Origin: Sthenelais limicola
Lineage: Eukaryota > Annelida > Polychaeta > Phyllodocida > Sigalionidae
Direction of reading: 5' to 3'
DNA: 64,000 bases
NCBI GenBank assembly: GCA_942159475.1
Contig: OW804097.1
Location: 113,832,582 to 113,896,581 of the forward strand
Positions 20,454 through 29,292 of the stretch are shown piece by piece. The translations under genes and the position numbers were made by a program. The notes under the pieces were generated by a model. That model did not search any database and had not been told where the DNA came from. It saw only the letters and a list, made by a program, of their open reading frames with translations. Each line of letters begins with the position of its first letter. Within the stretch, counting starts at the first letter, position 1.

Positions 20454-23227
20454 AAGGGGCCCTCACGAGAAGCGTAGTGAGGGTCGACGGCAAGGCGCTT
20501 CATAATACCGCAATCCGAGAGAAGTATGAAAGTAGTGTAGAGATCGGGAGTAAAGCCCAGGCACCGCTTAGTACGCTCGAAGGAATCCCAAGTGTGGACG
20601 AATCTGAGTCGAAAGGTGGAGAATCTAGATCGTTGCCGGATGGTAAAGCTCTTTCAAAGGTCTGTACTCCTTTGAGAAGTCTGGAGGATGACCCTAATAT
20701 ACGATGGGGGGAATCCGGATTCCAAGCTGAGGAAGGGCAGATTTTAATGGTCAAGAAGAACCGTAATAAACCTGCCAAGATTCAGAAGGTTTCTGTGCTA
20801 CGGAAGGAAACTCTGGAGATCCCGTCTAAGTTATTAGTTCGGGAGAGATGGTATGCCCCAGTACTAGTAGGTGGGATGAATGGATTCTTTTTGGTTGATC
20901 CTGGTGCTACTACCAGTTTGATCACTAAGAAGTTCTATGATTCCCTTCCACATCCACCGCCAATGATTTCGGTCCGAACGGTGTGTGCGATGGGAGATGG
21001 AACACCTATTAATACTTATGGTAGCGTGCTATGTCCGTGGAATATAGGTGGACGGACCTATATGATTACATGTCTCGTTGTCAGTGGTCTACAAGGCCCT
21101 GAGGATGGGATACTCGGTGCAGATTTTTATTATGTGCATCGATGTAGTCTTGATTGGTCAGGATTACTTTACTTGGATAACTACGGTCATTCCGTGAGTT
21201 GTAAACTCTGGAAGAGACAAGGTAGTGGTAAAGAAAAATCCTCTGTGAAGGCGGTGCAGGTCGGAAACTCACTTGCAGGTATAGAGGTGACACTCAAAAG
21301 AGGTGTAACCCTTGTACCCGGCAAAGTGACTCTGGCTGAATTAAACATTCACGGTGGCTCAGACACATCGGATGGATTGATGTTCGAGCCAGACCAAAAA
21401 TTACTAAGTGACTATGCCTTGGGAAGCTTGAATACATACGTATCAGGTGACGGGAAACCGGCTGTGGTGGCATTTAGTAATCCGTCCGGGCGAGCTATTA
21501 AGCTCGGAAAGAAAAGAATGGTAGGCAGATTGTATAGTGTGACTTTACTTTCACAAGATTCAGTCATGTCTGGGGAAGAGGATGACGGTGTGATCGAAGA
21601 GGTAATCATCAATTCAATACAGGTTATGGAATCACCTGTGGCGGATGATGATTTGATCTCACCTGAAATGCCCGAGAAAGTGCCCCCCACTGTGTGTCCG
21701 CTGGCTAAGTTAATAGCGGACTCAGACCTACGGGACCAAAAAGAAATAAAAAGTGCAACAGATCTACTGAAAGAATATCAGGACTGTTTCTCCATTCCAG
21801 GGTCCGGGAAACTACTGGGATGTACACATAAAGTCCGACACGCTATTAATACGGGTGATGCGGCCCCTATTAAGCAAGCGTATCGTCGGATACCAGTGGC
21901 AAAGAGAGACAAGGCCGAAGCAGAGATCTGGAAGATGTACAAAGAAGGCCGGATTGAACATAGCAGCAGCCCTTGGGGTGCTCCTATAGTTATGGTGGCC
22001 AAGAAAGATGGGACCCAGAGGTTTTGTGTCGACTATCGTCAGCTAAATGCAGTGACCATAAAAGATAGTTTTCCATTACCTCGGATAGATGAGTGTGTAG
22101 AAGCCCTTGGAGGGAACAAGTGGTTTTGCACCCTAGATCTAGAGAGTGGATATTGGCAGGTAGCCATGGATGAGGAAAGTAAACACAAAACTGCTTTTCT
22201 GTCCACTGTGGGCTTATTTCAATTCAAAGTCATGGCTTTCGGATTGTGTAATGCCCCGGCTACTTTCCAACGCATGATGGATCAGATGTTAGACGGACTC
22301 AGATGGAAGTCCTGTCTGGTCTATTTGGACGATATTGTGGTTTTCGGAGAGACTTATGAACAGTGTCAAAGTAACCTCAGACTCGTCCTAGACCGAATCC
22401 GAGACTATGGTCTAAAACTAAAACCGAAGAAATGTGATTTCTTTCGGCAAAGAGTGGAATATTTGGGAAGAATTGTATCTCCGGATGGCATTCAAGCCGA
22501 TCCGAAGAAGGTACAGAAGGTCAAGGACTGGCCTATTCCCAAGAACGCCAGAGAGGTGAGGCAATTCCTTGGTTTTGCTTCTTATTACCGAGAATTCCAA
22601 AAGGATTTCGGGATAATAGCAGCCCCTCTGCAAGATGTAGTGACCGCGGCAGGGAAAGAGAAGCGCTATAGCAAGCCTATAGTGTGGACGCCACGGTGTG
22701 ACGATGCCTTTAGCAAGCTGAAAGAGGCCCTAGTAACTTCTCCAGTGTTGGGATTTCCCCGAAAGGTGGGAGACTTCATTCTGGATACGGATGCTAGCGG
22801 TTTCGGGATGGCTGGGATCCTGTCTCAGATCCAGGATGGGAGAGAAGTGGTATTGAGCTATGCTAGCAATAGTTTTTCTAAATCACAGAAGAATTATTGT
22901 GCTACTAAACGTGAGCTCTTAGCCGTTCTGACCTATCTGAAAAAGTTTCGACATTACTTATTGGGAAATCGGAACTTTGTGGTTCGGACAGATCATGCAT
23001 CCTTACGTTGGTTGCTGAACTTTAAGGATCCAACTGATATGCTCGCGCGGTGGTTATTGACGCTGCAAGAGTATGGTCTGGATCAGAATATGATTGTCCA
23101 TTGTGCTGGAAAGAAGCATGAAAATGCTGACGCGTTGTCACGTCTTCCACATTTCCGAGTGGGAAGTCGTGACAACGCGTCAGCATTTTCATGCTTCTTT
23201 CCAGCACGATGGACAATCATATTCTGA
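20372..23227 (+). CDS. pol part 1: protease, reverse transcriptase, RNase H (truncated)
   Basis: This frame is -1 relative to gag and overlaps its end; translation probably enters by frameshifting at 20444-20450, not at the first ATG. Protease: the active site near residue 176 reads VDPGATTSL, with Pro where most relatives have Ser or Thr. RT: KEGRIEHSSSPWGAPIVMV, FCVDYRQLNAVT, LDLESGYWQV, FGLCNAPATFQ and catalytic YLDD at residues 651-654. The connection region has RQFLGFASYYREF. RNase H: LDTDAS at about 804-809, TKRELLAV, VRTDHASLRWL and HENADALSRL. The true coding ends at 23145; the last 27 residues and the TGA at 23225 come from an inserted palindrome. The integrase continues in the same frame downstream. 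Confidence 0.93.
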   Translation: MFKEEGAVQTHCSIRSKGSRSRESGKLEGALTRSVVRVDGKALHNTAIREKYESSVEIGSKAQAPLSTLEGIPSVDESESKGGESRSLPDGKALSKVCTPLRSLEDDPNIRWGESGFQAEEGQILMVKKNRNKPAKIQKVSVLRKETLEIPSKLLVRERWYAPVLVGGMNGFFLVDPGATTSLITKKFYDSLPHPPPMISVRTVCAMGDGTPINTYGSVLCPWNIGGRTYMITCLVVSGLQGPEDGILGADFYYVHRCSLDWSGLLYLDNYGHSVSCKLWKRQGSGKEKSSVKAVQVGNSLAGIEVTLKRGVTLVPGKVTLAELNIHGGSDTSDGLMFEPDQKLLSDYALGSLNTYVSGDGKPAVVAFSNPSGRAIKLGKKRMVGRLYSVTLLSQDSVMSGEEDDGVIEEVIINSIQVMESPVADDDLISPEMPEKVPPTVCPLAKLIADSDLRDQKEIKSATDLLKEYQDCFSIPGSGKLLGCTHKVRHAINTGDAAPIKQAYRRIPVAKRDKAEAEIWKMYKEGRIEHSSSPWGAPIVMVAKKDGTQRFCVDYRQLNAVTIKDSFPLPRIDECVEALGGNKWFCTLDLESGYWQVAMDEESKHKTAFLSTVGLFQFKVMAFGLCNAPATFQRMMDQMLDGLRWKSCLVYLDDIVVFGETYEQCQSNLRLVLDRIRDYGLKLKPKKCDFFRQRVEYLGRIVSPDGIQADPKKVQKVKDWPIPKNAREVRQFLGFASYYREFQKDFGIIAAPLQDVVTAAGKEKRYSKPIVWTPRCDDAFSKLKEALVTSPVLGFPRKVGDFILDTDASGFGMAGILSQIQDGREVVLSYASNSFSKSQKNYCATKRELLAVLTYLKKFRHYLLGNRNFVVRTDHASLRWLLNFKDPTDMLARWLLTLQEYGLDQNMIVHCAGKKHENADALSRLPHFRVGSRDNASAFSCFFPARWTIIF
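20444..20501 (+). promoter_or_regulatory. -1 ribosomal frameshift signal with H-type pseudoknot
   Basis: In the gag frame the last codons are CCG GAA AAC TAG. The heptamer G GAA AAC (20444-20450) lets the A-site tRNA re-pair on AAA after a -1 slip, into pol. After a 9-nt spacer, stem 1 is CCCTCAC (20460-20466) with GTGAGGG (20477-20483). Its loop holds GAAGCG (20469-20474), which pairs perfectly with CGCTTC (20496-20501), 12 nt past stem 1. Heptamer, spacer and pseudoknot are in the arrangement known from retroviral gag-pol sites. The heptamer departs from X XXY YYZ at its second base. Confidence 0.75.
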
Positions 23228-23253
23228 TCCAGACCATACTCTTGCAGCGTCAA
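23057..23253. repeat. 86-bp inverted duplication inside pol
   Basis: Arms 23057-23142 and 23168-23253 are reverse complements with one mismatch, separated by a 25-bp loop. The left arm is ordinary RNase H coding sequence and the right arm is its inverted copy. The loop itself is copied in inverted form at 23272-23296. Confidence 0.92.
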
Positions 23254-23298
23254 TGGTGGTCAATGGTGGTTACTTCCCACTCGGAAATGTGGAAGACT
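23146..23298. other. 153-bp inserted segment carrying a stop codon
   Basis: Sequence on the left (to 23145) and on the right (from 23299) would join into one unbroken pol frame without these bases. The segment is exactly 51 codons, so the downstream frame is unchanged, but it brings TGA at 23225. It is built from the inverted arm, a short TGGTGGTCAATGGTGGTT spacer and an inverted copy of the loop. That composition is typical of template switching during reverse transcription or repair. An assembly artefact is the main alternative. Confidence 0.75.
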
Positions 23299-23329
23299 AG
23301 ATTGCTCGGATTGTGGTATTCATGATGCT

Positions 23330-25252
23330 GTGGCAGCCCCCACTACTGTGGCTATAGGCACACAGGAGCAAGTGTTGCGGGAGGCTCAGCAGGAAGATCC
23401 ACTCATCAAAAGATTACTGGCTATTGTCGCGGGTACAGAGGATATCCCTAGCAGAGAAGATCTAGCTGGAGAATCCAATGAATTCCGTACATTTATCCAG
23501 CATCTGGGTAATATGGAAATGAGAGAGGGTGTGCTATGTCTGGGTTGGACAAGACTAGCCACAGGAAGGAAGTATTGGAGGAAACTCATTCCTGCCTCTT
23601 TGAGAAAGGAAATATTCCAAGGGATGCATGGTCCGAAGATCTCGGGTCATTTCGGTACATTTAAAAATTCTTGGTCAGCTAAAATGAAATATTACTGGCC
23701 AGGGATGAGGTACGATTTGAAACGATGGATCCGGGCCTGTCCGGAATGTAGTATGAGGAAATCCAGACAAGGGGGAGGGACTTCTCTCCTTAAAAAAGAA
23801 AAACATGGGGATAGGTGGAATCGGATAGGATTGGACATCTTGGGACCTCTTCGGACAACTCCCAGGGGAAACAATTATATCATGGTGGTAACGGATCATT
23901 TTTCAAAATGGGCCGAAGCCTATCCCATGGCAGATCATACTGCAGAAAGTTGTGCAGATGTACTCTTCAGAGAATGGATCCTACGATTCGGGTGCCCTGT
24001 TGCTTTGCAAACCGATGGAGCTCCCGAATTTAGGTCTCTGCTCTTAAGATCCTTGTTAGAAATGTTGGGGGTCGAGAAATTAATTACTCTTCCCTACAGA
24101 CCCATGAGCAATGGTCAAAGCGAGAGACTCAATTGTGTCCTCGTGGAGCAATTGTCATGTCTAACAGATGGAACTGAAGATAACTGGGATATATTAGCGC
24201 CCTGTATTGCTCATGCTTATCGGGCCACGGTACATGCCAGTACACTCTGTACTCCGAATTCTGTAGTCTTTGGAACAGAGCTGGTGGCACCAATGGATTT
24301 AGTCTATGGTGTGACACCAGGAGAATTGGATTTCCCATGCAAAGTGGGATATGTGGAACACTTGAGACAGTGTATGAGAAAGGGGCACCAGTACGTAAGG
24401 AATAATCTCGGAATTTCTGCAGTCCACCAGAAAAGGGATTATGACAAACGTTCTCGTCCTCCGAGATTCCAAGTGGGGGAGGTGGTATACCGATTCTGTC
24501 CCCCGAAGGCCTCTAAAAAGATCGGACCCAAATGGGATGGGCCTTATGTCATCAAAAGATTCATAGGAGGTACCACCTGTGAATTAGAAACCTCGGAAGG
24601 TCTGATGAGGTATCATATAGACTACTTGAAGCCAGCCTTTGACGAAAATGGACCCATACAGGCGGCGAACCTGCATCGGGCGTCCGAATTTCAGAAGCAG
24701 GCTAGAACAGGTAGAGATATTCTCCGACTTATCGATGGAAAAATAGTAGCTGGGAAAGATTGTATAGTTCCTGCGGCGAAAGCTAAAATAACTATAGGGG
24801 CCAAGCCGAGAGGCAGACCCCGAAAAGTTAAACCAGCAGGACAGGAGAAGCCCGTCCGAAAGAGGGGTAGGAAGACAAAGAAAACGGATACTGTAAAAAC
24901 TACAGCTCCTGTGTCAACTACTCCTCCTCCTGTGACAGCGAGAGGCCGAGGCAGATTGAAAAAGAATGTATTAGTGCCTCAACCTGCTATACAGGAGAAG
25001 GAAAAGACGAGGGCTAGAAGGAAACCGGGAAGACCTAGGAAAACAGTAGTACCGGATAAACCCGAGGCTCCCATAACTCCGAAGAGAAGAGTTGGGAGGC
25101 CTAGGAAGTTACCAAGTGCTGCTGTTCCACCAGTCTTACCGGGTGGTAGACGGACAAGAAATAATCCGGGTCCTGATACTAGCAACCCTTCCCCAGCTCT
25201 GACAAGGGCTAAGCGCACGCGCAATGCCCCAGTTCGGTTGCAAATTAAATAG
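23330..25252 (+). CDS. pol part 2: integrase with AT-hook C-terminal tail
   Basis: This is open in the same frame as pol part 1; the frame is open from 23228, so it is a separated part of one polyprotein with no start of its own. Numbering from 23330, the HHCC zinc domain is H100, H107, C137, C140. The DDE core is D169, D229, E265 with 35 residues between the last two, as in Ty3/gypsy integrases. A GPY/F-type module (KWDGPYV, about 402-407) is followed by YHIDYLKPA. The remaining 200 residues are basic and Pro-rich, with AT-hook cores RGRPRK (494), PGRPRK (566) and VGRPRK (588) plus looser RGRK and RGRGR. AT-hooks bind the minor groove of AT-rich DNA, which could bias target choice. The tail is long for the family. 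Confidence 0.93.
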   Translation: MAAPTTVAIGTQEQVLREAQQEDPLIKRLLAIVAGTEDIPSREDLAGESNEFRTFIQHLGNMEMREGVLCLGWTRLATGRKYWRKLIPASLRKEIFQGMHGPKISGHFGTFKNSWSAKMKYYWPGMRYDLKRWIRACPECSMRKSRQGGGTSLLKKEKHGDRWNRIGLDILGPLRTTPRGNNYIMVVTDHFSKWAEAYPMADHTAESCADVLFREWILRFGCPVALQTDGAPEFRSLLLRSLLEMLGVEKLITLPYRPMSNGQSERLNCVLVEQLSCLTDGTEDNWDILAPCIAHAYRATVHASTLCTPNSVVFGTELVAPMDLVYGVTPGELDFPCKVGYVEHLRQCMRKGHQYVRNNLGISAVHQKRDYDKRSRPPRFQVGEVVYRFCPPKASKKIGPKWDGPYVIKRFIGGTTCELETSEGLMRYHIDYLKPAFDENGPIQAANLHRASEFQKQARTGRDILRLIDGKIVAGKDCIVPAAKAKITIGAKPRGRPRKVKPAGQEKPVRKRGRKTKKTDTVKTTAPVSTTPPPVTARGRGRLKKNVLVPQPAIQEKEKTRARRKPGRPRKTVVPDKPEAPITPKRRVGRPRKLPSAAVPPVLPGGRRTRNNPGPDTSNPSPALTRAKRTRNAPVRLQIK

Positions 25253-26321
25253 AATGTGGTATCAAATGAGTTAAAATTACCGGACTGATTTTAGCTCAAA
25301 CAAAAAAGTACACAACGAGAAGTCCGACTAGCAGTAGACCGGAGAATTACTGCTGTGTCCCCTACCGGCGTAATAGATTCATTTCTATTGTGACTGGGAG
25401 ACGAATCTTTGTCTTAATAAGTATTTGTTTGAACGATAGGTATTGACATGATCTAGGCTTGCACTGCGGGTCAATGAGACCTGGAACTTGCTGTAAGATC
25501 GGAATCTATTTATAGCAGGTAGAATGTAGCAATTAGACCTATCCTGATGGCAAAGAAAGTGGAGATTAACAAGGGGCCTGTCATGTCTCAGCAGGCAGAT
25601 CAGAATAGCTATTGGATTAGCACCCAATCATGCTATGTGAGCGTGCTCGGAGAAGGAGCGCGGGAAGCATTGGCGCTACCATCGCGGTGTCGGGTTGGAG
25701 TACTAGCGTTGTGCGGCGAGAGTGCGGCGAGAGTGTTCTACCCTTCGCCATTCTGCTTCCGGAACTCGTATGAGTAAGCAACTGACAGACTTTCGCCAAC
25801 CGTACAGTAAGTTTATCAAGTGATGATTTACATAAAGGACTTGTCATGTTGTTGATCTTGTATGAATGTAAGATGTCTAGAGATTTGAACGTATGGTACC
25901 CTGTATTTTGTTGCCGATTGGCATTTCTGTACTTTGGCGGGCTGGTGCCTGGTACCGCTACGTCCATTTTGATATACACACTGTTAGAAATACTGGCTAC
26001 GGGTATGCGTGTTGTATGTTGTTCTCTAGCATAGAAGTGAACCATCATGCCCTGTTAACTTATTCCATTATGATGTTTGGACGTAATTAACCCTTCCGGA
26101 TTGGTGGGAGATGTGGCAACGGTGTGTTGGCTCGCTAAAAACCTAGTTCGGATCGACCCACGCTAAGGGAGTGGGGGACTGACAGCACAGTTCGGATCCG
26201 AAGGGCCATCCGAAGCTCAGTCCGAGAATGGACAAGGCTCAGAAACCGGGCTTTGTTATTCCATGAAGTCTTGTCATTGAAATGCTTTGTTTTTATTCCT
26301 TTTCTAGCAAAGTAATCGAAG
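25253..26321 (+). other. Untranslated region between integrase and ORF3
   Basis: The stretch is about 1.07 kb with only short ORFs that match nothing I know. It ends with a strong acceptor-like tract (TTTTTATTCCTTTTCTAG, AG at 26306-26307) 14 bases before the ORF3 ATG. It may be the 3' part of an intron removed to make the ORF3 message. Confidence 0.55.
26306..26307 (+). promoter_or_regulatory. Candidate splice acceptor upstream of ORF3
   Basis: A run of pyrimidines ends in CTAG at 26307, with ATG at 26322. It is much stronger than the average sequence of the element. It would pair with the donor at 18440 or with a donor inside gag-pol. Confidence 0.45.
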
Positions 26322-28778
26322 ATGGAGAAGGCTATGGCTGAGCAAGTCGAGAAGGAGTTGGCCGAGGCGGAGAGGTTGATGTCCGAGGGCATTGAGACTG
26401 AGCTCCCTGCCATGACAGAGGCGGAGGAGCAACAGCTGCTCGAGGAAGGGGCTGCTAATCTCATGGGGTTAGCAGCCGAAGGCAGTGAAGTGGTGGAGGA
26501 CGAAGGACACGACCGTTCTGAGTCCGAAGCCATGGAAACTGAAGCTTCCGAGGAAGTGGTGAAGGAGGAGCTGAAGCTTCGGGTGAAGGCCAAACCCGTA
26601 GCTGAGGCAAGTCCGAAGGACAAAGGGGAGACTGCTGTCGACCCTGATGTCCTACGCCGCTCTCCGAGGAAGCAGTCAGCACCCCGGAAAAGTGAGGATG
26701 GATCCCAGTCTCCATCGAGCCCTAAAAAGGCTGACGATGAGGACATGGAATCCCGGGGCAGATCTCGAAGCCGCAGATATCCCGTCCGTGGCAAGTCGGG
26801 ATCCGCATCCATGACCCGAGGCGGGTCAAGTAGATCGGAAGAGGAAAAGAGGAACAAGAGCGCGGTGCCACAACCAAGCACCAGTTCTGCTTCTGCTGGG
26901 ACCACCTCTTCCAAGAAAAAGCAGAATCCGAAGCTGTCCTTCAAGAAATTGAGGAGAGTCCACAGCGCTCGGATGTCTGTGTGGAGAGCTAGGGTTGGTG
27001 AGATTGGGGGAAGTTTGGAACACTTCAAGGCTGTGATGGATAAGCCCGAGAACACAGCACCAATCAACCCTAGTTTGGACAAGCCAGGATTCCGGTTCCC
27101 CTCTGATGGTCCGGAATCAGACTCGGATGACGTTGACTTCCCCGGGACGATGAAACGTTATGAGTCCGAGATCTGGCCCGAGCTGTTGCAGGAGGACAGC
27201 TTGGATGAGGGCACCTTGGGAAAGCTCAAGATGTCCCCCATGCTCTGGAAGCCAGGACACCATTGCCCCTTCCTGGTGTGCCGGTACACTGGCTTCCGAG
27301 ATGTGGGTGTAAAGATTTACACCACCCGGGAGAGGTTCTTCCGCCATTTGTGCGAGTGCCACGCCCCCCTCCGTCAAGCCTGGACTTGCCCGTACACCAG
27401 TTGTGCACAGGTCCTGGATCGGAAGGGGGAGCTTATTCAGCACCTGATGAATGGCGAGGTAAGACAACACAACCTCAGTCGGGAGAAGGCCCAGGCCCGA
27501 ATGGTGAAGGACACGGTGACCGCCGGAAAGAAAGAGAATCCTCTCTTCTATAAGATGGTGTACCTGTCCTTCAATCACCTGAAGGTTTTAAGAAGGGCAC
27601 AGGCTGCAGTCCAGACCCGGCTAAAGGCTGCAGAGAAGGCCGAAGCAAGGAAAGCCTCCTCTTCCTCCAGTTCTGGGCCTAGCAAACCCGCAACTGGACA
27701 TCAGGACTCGGTGTCGGTGAGCTCTGCATCCAGCAGCGTTGGCCCCGAGTCCGGAAGTAGGTCTGCTTCGGACAAAAAGGCCTCCAAGAAGACACACAAA
27801 CGTCAGTCTTCGAGCCATCCGGAGGCACCCACCACAAAGAAGGGCCGCAAAACCCAGCAATGGGTAGAGCAGGCTAAGGAAGACCTGCCTTCTCGACATG
27901 ACACTCGGGAACTGGTCCGGGCAGTGGATGTCAACGTTGAAGCTGCCCTGACGGATCTAGAGAAGGCAGCCATAGCTCTAAGCGAGGGGGTACGTCGGTC
28001 AATCGCTTCGTTGACCACGCCCCTTCAACGTTTGGAGACTGTGGAAAGTAGGATTGATGAGGTCGCCAATCTCCGAGAGGAGAACAACCAACAGGCGGTC
28101 ATCATCAAGACCCAGCGCGCGTCCCTAGCCCAGAAGGACAATCAAATCCGCGATTTGATGGAGGCTAACGCGCGGCTGAGGTCAAGGTTGGAGTCCGCGG
28201 AGTCCAGTTCTCCGCCGGAGCAGGACCCAACAGAGAGTGTGGGAGGCACGGATCCATCTGCCCCCACTCTACATGTGGATGGTGGTCAAGCTGGGGCGAT
28301 CCAGGTCAACGCCCTCCAACTGGATGTGCTATCACCGTTGTTGGGACAGATCGGGAAACTCCCCCAGATGGCCCAGATGGGTGTTAAAACACCTAGCCAT
28401 CCTTCAGCATCCCCCTTTCGGATGATTGTGTCCCCCGAGACTTCTCGGACGGTTCCCACTGCTGCTGCTGGATCAGCAGCTCAAGCTGCAAAGCAGCAGC
28501 AAATGCAGAGGTCCGCGCCCCGACAACGCTCACAGAGCAGGGCCCGGACTTGGCTAGAGGGAAGTGGTCTGGGACAGGGAGGAGTGGGAGAATCAGATCT
28601 CGGAATCCACCAGTTGTTTGGATCTGAGAAAATGATCTCCCCTCTAAAGTCGTCGCCCGGCTCTGGTATGCAGGCGCCCCCCACTCCTGGTGCCAAAACT
28701 GGCCACAGTGACGTGGAGGACGATGCAGACATGGATACCATGGAGCAGGACGACGAGAAGGACGCTCCCCACCAGTGA
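26322..28778 (+). CDS. ORF3: zinc-finger-like, coiled-coil protein of unknown role (818 aa)
   Basis: I do not recognise this protein. Residues 1-85 are very acidic with an amphipathic helix. Residues 90-215 are low-complexity and basic with RRSPRK, SRGRSRSRRYP and KKKQNPKLSFKKLRR, a likely nuclear-localisation region. Two adjacent Cys/His modules follow: C315-X4-C320-X21-H342-X4-H347 and C356-X4-C361-X12-H374-X8-H383. The second is close to a C2H2 finger and the first is stretched. A Ser-rich linker (446-500) with KKTHKRQ leads to a coiled coil at about 565-625 (SRIDEVANLREENNQQA). The tail is Gln/Ser/Pro-rich and acidic at the end. There is no signal peptide or membrane segment, so it is not an envelope protein. 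Position and strand tie it to the element. A host gene captured by the element, or a DNA/RNA-binding accessory factor, are both possible. Confidence 0.85.
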   Translation: MEKAMAEQVEKELAEAERLMSEGIETELPAMTEAEEQQLLEEGAANLMGLAAEGSEVVEDEGHDRSESEAMETEASEEVVKEELKLRVKAKPVAEASPKDKGETAVDPDVLRRSPRKQSAPRKSEDGSQSPSSPKKADDEDMESRGRSRSRRYPVRGKSGSASMTRGGSSRSEEEKRNKSAVPQPSTSSASAGTTSSKKKQNPKLSFKKLRRVHSARMSVWRARVGEIGGSLEHFKAVMDKPENTAPINPSLDKPGFRFPSDGPESDSDDVDFPGTMKRYESEIWPELLQEDSLDEGTLGKLKMSPMLWKPGHHCPFLVCRYTGFRDVGVKIYTTRERFFRHLCECHAPLRQAWTCPYTSCAQVLDRKGELIQHLMNGEVRQHNLSREKAQARMVKDTVTAGKKENPLFYKMVYLSFNHLKVLRRAQAAVQTRLKAAEKAEARKASSSSSSGPSKPATGHQDSVSVSSASSSVGPESGSRSASDKKASKKTHKRQSSSHPEAPTTKKGRKTQQWVEQAKEDLPSRHDTRELVRAVDVNVEAALTDLEKAAIALSEGVRRSIASLTTPLQRLETVESRIDEVANLREENNQQAVIIKTQRASLAQKDNQIRDLMEANARLRSRLESAESSSPPEQDPTESVGGTDPSAPTLHVDGGQAGAIQVNALQLDVLSPLLGQIGKLPQMAQMGVKTPSHPSASPFRMIVSPETSRTVPTAAAGSAAQAAKQQQMQRSAPRQRSQSRARTWLEGSGLGQGGVGESDLGIHQLFGSEKMISPLKSSPGSGMQAPPTPGAKTGHSDVEDDADMDTMEQDDEKDAPHQ

Positions 28779-29277
28779 AAGGATGGAGGATGACCATAGG
28801 ACAGACCAGATGACAACACGGATCGCCCACGAATGACGCTCGGACTCGGAATGGAACGAACTGTGTGAATGATGATGACTGGATTTATCTATGGACTTGG
28901 AAATGGATATGGACACATTCGGATGGACACAGAGATGAATCGGCATGACCCACGGATATTGACCACTTGAACTTTTTAAAGTAACGAATTTTTCTCTCTA
29001 TTTTTATACTACAGAATGTAGTAGTGAGATTTGCTTTTCTCACAGAGAGCCGGAGGAATTTTTACTTTTATTTCACCATTTACACCAATCATTTTTATCT
29101 TTCCACTTGTATTAGTAGTGAGGACACTGAATGCTCCTGCTTGTACTTGTCTATGATTTTTATTATGTGTTGAGTGACTTTTGTGTTTACTCGTGGTGAT
29201 TTGTATTATTTTTCCTCTTTTCGTATGCTTTATTGTTCTATTACCCGATTTTTAAACATGGTTTTAAACTCTTTAAA
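28779..29277 (+). other. 3' untranslated part of the retrotransposon
   Basis: Between the ORF3 stop and the polypurine tract. It starts with GATG/ATGGA-rich sequence (28800-28960) and then becomes T-rich. It holds no ORF of interest. Confidence 0.6.
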
Positions 29278-29292
29278 AGAAAGAGGGGGTAT
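29278..29292 (+). promoter_or_regulatory. Polypurine tract
   Basis: AAGAAAGAGGGGGT just before the 3' LTR is the expected plus-strand primer for reverse transcription. TAT of GGGGGTAT precedes the TGTAG of the LTR. Confidence 0.85.

Noticed and set aside
23094..23300. Two near-identical short frames on opposite strands (MSIVLERSMKMLTRC...)
   Set aside because: They arise because the sequence is an inverted duplication. They are not genes.
26135..27082. A 315-codon open frame on the minus strand opposite the start of ORF3
   Set aside because: It is Ser-rich because it mirrors the acidic and Lys/Arg-rich codons of ORF3. It has no domain and runs against the direction of the element.
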